64,000 bases of DNA from positions 10,496,001 through 10,560,000 of the forward strand of contig NC_059393.1 of assembly GCF_019703515.2 (NCBI RefSeq), given 5' to 3'. The translations under genes and the position numbers were made by a program. This stretch comes from Myxocyprinus asiaticus (Eukaryota; Chordata; Actinopteri; Cypriniformes; Catostomidae). The number at the start of each line of letters is the position of its first letter. Within the stretch, counting starts at the first letter, position 1. Positions 55,601 to 64,000 of the stretch are shown one piece after another. The notes beneath the pieces are model-generated. The model was not told the origin of the DNA and ran no database searches. It worked only from the letters and a program-made list of their open reading frames with translations.

Positions 55601-56589
55601 CAGAAAATAAAGTGCATTCTGGATTACTACATTGACATTTTCCTGGGATAACGGATATAAATAATCAGATGTTTATCAAGAGTGGGTAATTGATCTTTAT
55701 TATACATTAAACCATCATTAAATCTAGTTTACATGAGGGAAGTATTGCGTGCCTGTTACTGCATGGTTAACTTGCATCAAGACATCTTTTTTAAGTCAAT
55801 ATATTAGTATTTCTGTACAGTAATTTGTTGTCATAAAAGCCTTTATTGTAAAAGATTGTGTTGATATATAGGTTTATAGTGCATGTTAAACATGTGCAAC
55901 GCGGTTAAAGAGCGCTTTTCGCCACCTCATCTCATCTCTCACTCCGGCTGCAGCATGGAGCACCGCACGCGGGGCTCACGCACTCTGTTTAAACTGTAAC
56001 CTGAAGACACAGGCTGCAGCCGAAAACTGGAAAATGCTGCCTTCAGATGCCATATGGATGAAGGTAGGATGAAATAAGGTGCTTTTTAAACTGTACAGAG
56101 AGTTGCATTCATCCAAAAACACTGTTGTTTAAATCATTAACTGATAAGGCAGCTGCCTACGTTTTCCGATGCAGCCAAAATTAGTACAAAACAGCCCTAA
56201 ACAAACAAAAGTGTAGCTCCGATCCTGGCATCCTCAATCAGCATTGTTGTTGCTGCTATTGAAACGCGCATGCAAAAAACGTCAGCATAAAAATGGTCGA
56301 TACTAGATGTCGTCACTACAGTGGTACTTTATGAATGCGAATGCAACAGGGGAAAAGTCTCCTTGGGTGTTCCGTTCCTCATAAGAGTTCTCATCTAGAA
56401 AGTTACTAAGGGAAAAGTACCAGGACTTTAGGTGGGAAAGGGCCTTATGTGAATTGAAACAAAACCCTACAGCTAGTACTTCTTTGACTTTATGGACAAA
56501 TTCCTTGATGAACAGACTGAATATTTGCTGACACAGTGTTTATCAGTCTGTAGCCTACTGTATATATTTTTTATTTGCTTCTCTGTTTT
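55601..56589. other. intergenic with CpG-bearing patch
   Basis: A CpG-rich patch at about 55895-56060 (GGCTGCAGCATGGAGCACCG) gives only a short frame and resembles no known first exon. About 56320-56450 (GGGAAAAGTACCAGGACTTT..GGGAAAGGGCC) looks like the end of a MITE. Nothing else is recognised. Confidence 0.35.
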
Positions 56590-57130
56590 TTAAGGAAGGT
56601 TCTGGGTTCAGTACAAGTTTAGCTCAATTGACAGCATTTGAACATAATGCATAAAACATAATTACCACAAACAATTATTAAAAAAAAGAGAGGGATAGAG
56701 AAAATAATCAAAAATCATGGTTAGGCATTTACAGTGAACGTGAAAGGGACCAGTCCATATACATATACACACTGTTTCAAAAGTGTAGCCAAAAGAGGTA
56801 AACATTATATATGTTAACATGATTTTAGTGTGATAAAATCTGTTCTGTATGATTTTGGTGGGATATTAAATTGATGAGAGTTTGCGGCATTATGTCGTCA
56901 TGGCAACAAAGTTGCCATATTGGGTATAACTTTAGACAGATGAAGTTGGTAAGCAATTTTACTCCACTTAAATCATGTAAACAAATATGTTTTTCGTCTT
57001 GTAGCTACACTTTGTGAATTTTAAGGTTTATAGACTGGCCCCATTCAATTCCATTGTAAGTGCCTGACTGTAACCGCCATTTTTGCTTTTCTTAATGAAC
57101 AAGGGACTTGTTTTGAACCCAGAACATTTA
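56590..57130. mobile_element. TTAA MITE family 2, uninterrupted copy
   Basis: It begins TTAAGGAAGGTTCTGGGTTC and ends GAACCCAGAACATTTA (inverted, one end mutated). It has the same internal order of landmarks as 51373-52260 but no nested insertion, and so serves as an empty-site reference. Confidence 0.75.
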
Positions 57131-57869
57131 CAGTCTACAGCCAAGGCCTTTTTTTTGTGTTATTTTTTAGGTTTTTAAATGGAACAACAACTCACTGGCT
57201 CATTCTAAAATTGGGGGTACATTTCATGTCAACAAAAAAGTACAAAAACAAAGTGCATTCTCAATAAAACAACTATTGGTTTAAGTTAATATATTTCTTC
57301 AATGTAATACGAATATCTGCTAGTTGCAAAGCTTAAGCATTAAACAACTTTTTGATATTATAAGGGAAGGGATGTTTTCCTAGTGAGTTTGTCAACTATG
57401 TTAAGGGCAAATTGCATGCCATTACCGACACTGATGAAATGCTACACTTCAAGTAACACATAATCAAGGGTTCTTTTTTCTATTCTGCCATATGTGCAGT
57501 AATTGTTTTAAAATAATTTCAAGAATTGTATATTTTTGGAGATATTCATGTGATATTTTCAACACGGTCACTATATAGTGACAGTAATCATAACATTTTA
57601 TCTTAAATCTGCCTTAAATATATATTGGTAGTTTAAAGAGATGTTATGCAAAACCTGTGTAGATGGAAAATATACCTTGAAAGATATCAGAAGCAGCATT
57701 CTTGTTATTTGAAATGTAAAAAAAGCAGCTGTAACATAATTGACAGAAGTAACATAGTTGACTGGACATATTATTAACAATCAGAACAGCTTTTATTTCA
57801 TGACAGTGCACGTTGTATATTTAACTACAATGTATAAATATATTTATATTTAGCTGTATTAACCAAATA
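57131..57869. other. intergenic, AT-rich
   Basis: No gene. A phrase GTAACATA(A/G)TTGAC occurs twice at 57735-57765 and again near 60260. The three copies flank the decayed coding element at 58.3-60.1 kb and may be part of its non-coding ends. Confidence 0.35.
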
Positions 57870-58235
57870 AAATTCAACTAAACAGTATTATTTTATCAAT
57901 ATTTCGAACAGTATAATGTAATTTATTTTCAACAGAACAGTATTATTTAATCAATATTCATCTGAACAATATTTTATTAATATTTATCTAAACAGAATTA
58001 TTTAATCAATATTCAGTAGAACTATATTAATTAATCAATATTCAACAGGATAGTATTATGTAATTTATATTCAACAAAACAGTATTAAAATCAATATTCA
58101 ACTGAACAATATTATTTTATAAATATTCAACTAAACAGTATTATTTAATTGATGTTCAATAAAATAGTATTATGCAATTCATATCCTACAGAACATTATT
58201 ATTTGATCAATTTTCAATATAGTATTATCTGTGTT
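57870..58235 (+). repeat. AT-rich tandem repeat, ~30-bp unit, about 12 copies
   Basis: Units of the type AACAGTATTATTTAATCAAT + ATTCAACTG repeat at roughly 29-32-bp spacing with 10-25% divergence. Individual units vary in TTTAATCAAT versus GTAATTTAT. Confidence 0.85.
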
Positions 58236-58257
58236 AAATTACCTGTACTGTCAATGT

Positions 58258-60055
58258 TCAACAGAGATAAGGCCAGATGTCTTTATCTATTTCAACATGG
58301 TGTGATGTCACTGGCTTCGGAGTGGGAATGATTCTTACAATGTCCTCAAAGAGGTACCACAGCATGTCATCCCTAAGTGGCCAGAAGAATCTGTTGACCC
58401 CAATATGGTGCATGCACTTTACCTGCACATGCCTCTCTGTGACTTCCTGTATGACTCGAGAGTAAATTTCCACATCATATCTCAGAGCACACCACTGGTC
58501 AATCAAATTTGGACCCCACTGGATTTCAATACCCTTGCTTTTGTTTGTTCCAGGGTTTGTTTCTTGAACTCCAAAACTAAAGTTGTGAGAGTTATCACAC
58601 TGACACTCAAAACTTTGTTTGGCAGTGCAAGGGCAACTGACATCTCAGCACACGATTTTTCCTCATGCCACTGTGACCACTTGGTGGATCCACATAGTGG
58701 AGGGCACCACTGGCAGACTACTTGGCATCTTTATAATAGCTTCTTACTATAGGATGTAGAACACCCTCACAGTTCCACTATTGGCCAAAAGCATTGTAGA
58801 GGTGTTCTGCTGAAGGAATGTCATGGCCTTGACTGACAAGCCTATCGGCTGTTCGCTTCAGGAAGCCTCCCACTCCATCTGGTGCCCCTTTCCCATGGCT
58901 TGCTTCAAAAAAGTTCCATGTCCCCCTTTTGAAGCCTTTGTTCACCAACTCCATGCTGAAGAGGAAGAAGTTTTCCTTCTGCCTGTATTGTGTGCATGGC
59001 CCGTCACTGAAGAAATGCACCGTTTCGACCGAAGGATAGGAGAAATTCACTTCATCCAATATAGGGGACAGATGTGCCCATATGGAAGGTTGGCACTTGC
59101 CTTTTCCTTTGATGCAGAAGTTGTGCCAAAGCACTGTGCTCTGCTGTCCCACCAAAATGAAGAATGCAAAGAGTGTTGCTTTCTTCTGGTTTGATGCAAA
59201 GTGCTGAAAGCTTCTGCTGATTCAGCCATGTCTTCCAAGTCCACACTCCTAATTAACTTGAGAGCATGTAACTTTGCCACCAGGAAGGAAAGGTTCTCAT
59301 GAACTTTGCAAATTCAGGTTTCTCTGTCTGTGATTGTTGGACTGACTATCCAGAAGGGTCGCATCCGGCAGAAAAAGGAGTAGGAGAGATTGGAATTAGG
59401 ATGTTCAATGAGAAATTTACAGTGGAGGTTTATCAGGGTATCATTTAAAATCTCTTCTGTTTCTTTATCTTCCCTCTGGTGACTGTTTGGGCTTTACCTA
59501 CTGTCAACTGGTTGTTTTCATCCCTGCTGAAATAGGCAATGATACTCTCTTGCAATCAGAAACATAGGCATTTTTACTTCATATTACATCCAGCAGGGTT
59601 CTTCTTCCTCTTTCTGGAGAGATGCAGAGCAGTGTGAACATGCTTTTGTAATCCATACCTTTTTGAAGATCCTCCCGGTCACAAGATGTGACATGGTCTG
59701 CCTGCTTGTTCACATTTTGGTTGTGGCCAAGGTCTCCTTGATTCTGGCAATCAGGGCATGGCAGACTACTTACAAGGATCTTCGTACTTGGCATGGAACA
59801 GGGAAATTTTGGAGCAGTCTCCTTGTTTTAGATGCTAGAGATTCTGAGATATCACTGCATCTTTTTTAGTCTTTTGCGTAGTTTGTCCGTTCTTCTTTTT
59901 TGTTTGTTGAACAAGTCATTTAATTTCTGAATTTCTCTGTGCAGTTTTGAGTTTTCTCTCCTGATCTTTTTTCCCAGCATTTTTTTGTCTGAAAGAAAAA
60001 AAAGAAATTTATTGATAATGTATTGTGTGTATATATAAGACATAGAAAACCACAT
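58258..60055 (-). pseudogene. decayed multi-copy coding element, minus strand (transposon-like, family uncertain)
   Basis: Read downward, the pieces are: a basic coiled-coil segment (59996-59852; RRENSKLHREIQKLNDLFNK) after an acceptor-like CTTTCAG; a segment at 59794-59579 with CPDCQNQGDLGHNQNVNKQA; FFCRMRPFWIVSPTITDRET then HENLSFLVAKLHALKLIRS (about 59370-59225); and the best-kept block at 59155-58778 with VHFFSDGPCTQYRQKENFF and GTWNFFEASHGKGAPDGVGG. A last block is at 58506-58258. I recall similar uncharacterised multi-copy proteins in fish and invertebrates. The conserved SDG..QYR and HGKG.DGVGG blocks suggest a nuclease/transposase-like domain, but the superfamily is not named here. 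Stops (e.g. TGA after DRET) and frame changes show it is not functional as it stands. Confidence 0.6.
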
Positions 60056-60769
60056 TTGTTATTCAAATAAAACCTGTTTCTGTCTTGCAATGATAAAATT
60101 CTACCTTGTCTGCTCAGGTTGTTGCACAACTTGGCTGTTTGGGCTATCTGGTGGTGTAGCTAAGTGTGTTCAAAATGTCTGCCACAGAGGCAAACTACAT
60201 CACATGATGCTGGTCACGTGGATTTGGGATACGCCATTTTTTATCATGGGAGTGTTTGGTTAGTAACATAGTTGACAGAACTAAATGTTGTAAAATAAGA
60301 TATTTTCTTTATTAAAATGTCAAACTCAATCTAAAAAATATTATTTTTCTGAAGTGTTTAGAAATTAGAAATAAATAAAATATAGATAATGTTGACTTTT
60401 TTTAATCATTATTTTGAACTTAAGACCCACTCAATTTAAAAACAGACAAAGCAAACACTGTAAATTAAGAAATATCATGGCAATTTCAAGCAAAATGAAA
60501 CATAGATATTAAAGTGATATTATAGCATGCTTTCCCTTAATGGATAAAATTGAGTATTTTTGAAGAAAATGGCTAGAAATATATAATTATCATCAACAGA
60601 CATTAAATGTATCCTAAATTATAGAATGAGCCAGATGCTGCTCACGTTGATGATGCAAACATACGGCAGGTGAGAAGGAATTTTTTTTGTTTGGGTTGTC
60701 CAAATCTTTGTGATGATGTTTGTTATCCTACACTCAAAAAAAAAAAAAAATGCTGGGTTAAAAACAACC
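60056..60769. other. intergenic
   Basis: AT-rich sequence between the decayed element and the minisatellite; ends in an A-run at 60735-60750. No gene seen. Confidence 0.35.
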
Positions 60770-61620
60770 CAATTTGCAACCCAGCACTGGTTTAATGTTG
60801 CACCAACCTCACAATGGGTTCAATTAACCCAGTGTTTGGGTTGCAGAGACTAACCCAGCTAACTGGGTTGCATCAACTCAGTGTTGGGTTACAGAAACCA
60901 ACTCGGTACTGGGTTATTTAGTCAAACCTAATGTTGGGTCATTTTAACCCAGTGTTTGGGTTACAGAAACCAACTCAGTACTGGGTTATTCAGTCAGCCC
61001 TAATGTTGGGTAATTTTAACCCTGTGTTTGGGTTACAGAAACCAACTCAGTACTGGGTTATTCAGTCAGCCCTAATGTTGGGTCATTTTAACCCTGTGTT
61101 TAGGTTACAGAAACCAACTCAGTACTGGGTTATTCAGTCAGCCCTAATGTTGGGTAATGTTAACCCTTGTGTTTGGGTTACAGAAACCAACTCAGTGCTG
61201 GGTTATTCAGTCAACCCTAATGTTGGGTCATTTTAACCCTGTGTTTAGGTTACAGAAACCAACTCAGTACTGGGTTATTCAGTCAGCCCTAATGTTGGGT
61301 AATGTTAACCCTTGTGTTTGGGTTACAGAAACCAACTCAGTACTGGGTTATTCAGTCAGCCCTAATGTTGGGTAATGTTAACCCTTGTGTTTGGGTTACA
61401 GAAACCAACTCAGTGCTGGGTTATTCAGTCAACCCTAATGTTGGGTCATTTTAACCCCGTGTTTGGGTTACAGAAACCAACCCAGTACTGGGTTATTCAG
61501 TCAACCCTAATGTTGGGTCATTTTAACCCCGTGTTTGGGTTACAGAAAACAACCCAGTACTGGGTTCAGTCAACCCTAATGTTGGGTAATTTTAACCCTG
61601 TGTTGGGTAACACTTGCACA
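60760..61620 (+). repeat. 72/73-bp minisatellite, ~10 full units plus degenerate edge
   Basis: The landmark TAATGTTGGGT occurs at 60929, 61001, 61073, 61145, 61218, 61290, 61363, 61436, 61508 and 61577. Spacing is 72 or 73 bp, with one 69. Each unit contains GGGTTACAGAAACCAACTCA and near-palindromes such as AACCCAGTACTGGGTT. Because 72 is divisible by three, long open frames run through it, but these are a by-product of the repeat. Confidence 0.95.
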
Positions 61621-61739
61621 ACCATTTAATTACTTTTAAATCACTGTTAGTACTTGAATCTAATGGGGAAGCACAGTTCCATGTGGATTCACTAGCTGTG
61701 TATACACACACAAAAACACCAGTGAACCGGTTTTATGCC

Positions 61740-62594
61740 ATTTGAAATGTGTTTAATAATTGTAAGTATATTACACATGACAATGAACTTTCATCATTTC
61801 CAAATATTTAACATACAAATGAACATTTAACAAAAAATATGGTCAGTCACATAAACAGAAAAATGCATCTTAAATACATAAATGAAACTTCAAAGTAAAT
61901 TACAGAACATGCTCAGGATAACAGTCCACGCAGCACACGCACAGGCAGCATTTGCTACGGTTTACCCACCTGGCATTTTGTATACAACATGCTTTAGAAA
62001 TTGCCAACACAAAGAACACTGTTCGTGATACTGTACATCAAAACAATAAAATAATTTGAAGCAGATGTCAACTGATTCCTCCAACGATGTCTGTTGGAGT
62101 GCTGGCCCATTTAGAATGATAAAGGTTTGTGACTCCCCTGGAATACCAAGCATCAAAGTGTGAGGAGGACACGACCCTCTTTGGTGGAAATAGGCTGGCA
62201 CTAATAAGGTGGACTATTTAAAAAAAAAAAAAAAAAAACTGTTTTTCCATACACACATTAACAGTAAATGGACACATATTAAAAAATTGTGTTTAAATCA
62301 AAAATGGTTAAATGTAAATATTTAGGTCAACTACAGTGCTGAAGAGGTAATCCAAAGTATTTTGCGTGCGCAAACATTCTACATCAAAACAAAAAAAGAC
62401 AACTTCATAAATCACTTCTGATAGGAATATAAATTACATGACAAATCATAGTGAAGTACTTCAGGCAGCTCATTAATAAATGACTGTCTGGTCACCTCAT
62501 CACTTAGTTTACATAACTTCCTTCCCTTTTTATAGGCAGACTGTGGCAGTAGGATTGGTAGAACTCATTAAGCCATTTCTGACTTAGTAACTAT

Positions 62595-62659
<65 letters not shown>

Positions 62660-63620
62660 TTGTAGAAATGAGCAAGCACAGTGCAAAATAGAACAGTCTA
62701 AAATTATACACACCAAACAAATATACAAGTATAACTTCCTCAACTACTAAATAAAGAATGAATATCATGGATGAATGCATTTAGAATCACACCCACTGTC
62801 ATTTTACCCTCCGTGTTGAGGTATTTTGCTGCCCTCTATTCCGTCCTGGCTAGATCCAGAATTTTGTCCACCAAAAATATCTTTTATAGGGTAAAAAGAG
62901 TGTGATAAAGCTGGGCAATGGCAAATGGAATCTGTAATGCAGTTCTGCAGGGGTAGTGATTTCAAAACTTTCATTACCAGGCTATGAGTCATGTCAGTTT
63001 TAGGGGGATGAAGTCTTTTGCCTCTCCGAAGCCGTTTCCTCACATTTCCTCACATTTCGCAGCCTCCAAGTACCATGTAGCTGGCCGGTGATTTCTGCCA
63101 GGGAAAACCCAGGCTTCCTGAAACAATGTATAGAAAGTTTTACAGCCTTAAGTCAAACATCAATATTCTTCAAATACAGTAAATATGAAAACATAGATAT
63201 CCAAGTCCATGAGAATCTTTTAGGCAGAGGAACTCTGTAACTAATGCATGTGCCATCATGGCCTTCTCTGCTGATGATGGACTAATGAAATTAGGTAAAA
63301 ATAGCATTAATATATTTTCAATATACAGGAAATGCTAAACTAAAAAATATTAAACTGAAAAAATATAATACATACTTTTCCCCATTTGTTTCCATCATGA
63401 ATGCAACCAACATTCTCACTATTGCCCCTTCTCTGTTGCAAGTTTATACAGTTATTTTGGTCTAGAATGCCACAGATCAGCTGCCCCTCACTGCTCCTGT
63501 AAAGTACAGATTTCCCAGATATGTAGTGAAGAAGGCAAATCCATTCCACTGAAATTACTCTCGTGTTAATACATACATAGTTTAGCTCCACATTTGATGT
63601 TGATGGAACAGTAGAAGATG
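61740..63620 (-). pseudogene. possible decayed multi-copy gene, minus strand
   Basis: On the minus strand, 62201-61962 encodes SCPPHTLMLGIPGESQTFII, then LNGPALQQTSLEESVDICFK and FLKHVVYKMPGG. This resembles the C-terminal end of uncharacterised multi-copy fish proteins that I recognise only loosely. Upstream pieces at 63043-62804 and 63591-63340 (VISVEWICLLHYISGKSVLY) could be earlier parts. No continuous frame or certain splice sites join them, and a (GA)n tract lies between. Function unknown. Confidence 0.35.
62602..62657 (+). repeat. (GA)n microsatellite
   Basis: About 28 GA units, uninterrupted. Confidence 0.95.
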
Positions 63621-63754
63621 ACTGATCGTCCTTCGAGGCATGTTGGCTTTCACTTGACTTCTGATTTCCTAAACAGAGCTCATAGAATCATACAGTGGTT
63701 TACATTGTCTAGTATTTTTGTAGCCTACAGCCAACTTACATATACATATATGTA

Positions 63755-64000
63755 CAGGGTTGGGAGGGTTACTTTTGAAATGTATTCCACTACAGATTAC
63801 AGAATACATGCTGTAAAGTGTAATTTGTAATGTATTCCGTTAGATTACTCATTGTCAGTAACGTATTCTAAATACTTTGGATTACTTCTTCAGCACTGGT
63901 AGATTTTTTTCACTTGTTTTGACTATAAAAACTCTGCCAGTACAGTAAGACAAAATACACGTTAAAAATACATTCTCTGAAAAACCTAAATATCTTATGC
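63755..64000. mobile_element. MITE with CAGGGTTGGGAGGGTTACTT end, cut by window edge
   Basis: The left terminus CAGGGTTGGGAGGGTTACTT, followed by TGTATTCCACTACAGATTAC and GTAATGTATTCCGTTAGATT, is a very common fish repeat type, usually assigned to hAT-like non-autonomous elements. The other end is outside the window. Confidence 0.6.

Noticed and set aside
57870..58235. CRISPR-like array
   Set aside because: Units are contiguous and diverged with no unique spacers; this is an AT-rich tandem repeat in a vertebrate genome.
60931..61629. Long open frames encoding repeated LGHFNPVFGLQKPTQYWVIQ-type peptides
   Set aside because: They arise because the minisatellite period (72 bp) is divisible by three; 73-bp units shift the frame and there is no codon-level conservation.

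Overview
The window is vertebrate DNA, most likely from a cyprinid-type teleost. This rests on a GLIS2-type zinc-finger gene with small exons and large introns, canonical GT/AG junctions, many (CA)n/(GT)n tracts, and fish-type mobile DNA: several Tc1/mariner families (one related to the salmonid/Sleeping Beauty type), tRNA-derived SINEs, LINEs, a DIRS remnant and TTAA-flanked MITEs. No bacterial-type operon, CRISPR array or phage module is present.

Layout. (1) 1-16.7 kb: a complete glis2 gene on the + strand. It has a probable untranslated first exon ending at 875 and six coding exons from 7467 to 16006, giving a 453-residue protein with five C2H2 fingers. Its introns hold MITEs, a nested transposon cluster (8.06-9.95 kb), a LINE tail and a SINE. 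(2) 16.7-20.4 kb: MITEs, a relic matching the 3' flank of the next gene, and a rearranged Tc1 copy. (3) 20.5-51 kb: a tandem group of beta-1,3-galactosyltransferase-like (GT31) genes on the + strand. Gene 1 is a two-exon gene (20528-20565 joined to 24135-25290). A duplicated first exon that lost its start codon lies at 26.5 kb. A clear pseudogene lies at 38.4-39.0 kb and an intact single-exon copy (gene 3) at 49957-50919. The space between them has been filled by transposons: a LINE split by a Tc1 element (27.7-30.8 kb), a hAT-like element with an 8-bp target duplication that itself carries an L1-type insertion (31.37-33.92 kb), a second Tc1 (34.6-36.2 kb), a solo LTR (39.65-40.09 kb), further Tc1 fragments (43.9-45.2 kb), a LINE tail (46.2-47.5 kb) and a 1.5-kb Mutator-like element ending just upstream of gene 3. 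(4) 51-64 kb: MITEs with a visible nested insertion, a DIRS-like retrotransposon remnant (52.9-55.2 kb), an AT-rich ~30-bp tandem repeat, a decayed multi-copy coding element on the minus strand (58.3-60.1 kb), a 72-bp minisatellite (60.8-61.6 kb), a possible second decayed minus-strand coding element (61.7-63.6 kb), and a MITE cut by the window edge.

Biology. Glis2 is a nuclear zinc-finger regulator. The GT31-like proteins are predicted Golgi type II membrane glycosyltransferases. I see no functional link between the two beyond adjacency. The most informative aspects are the birth-and-death history of the GT31 array and the very readable transposon stratigraphy, including repeated head-to-head hairpins inside Tc1 copies. 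I did not find a convincing undescribed multi-gene system. Family names for repeats are from recognition of termini, target duplications and protein motifs, not from database searches.
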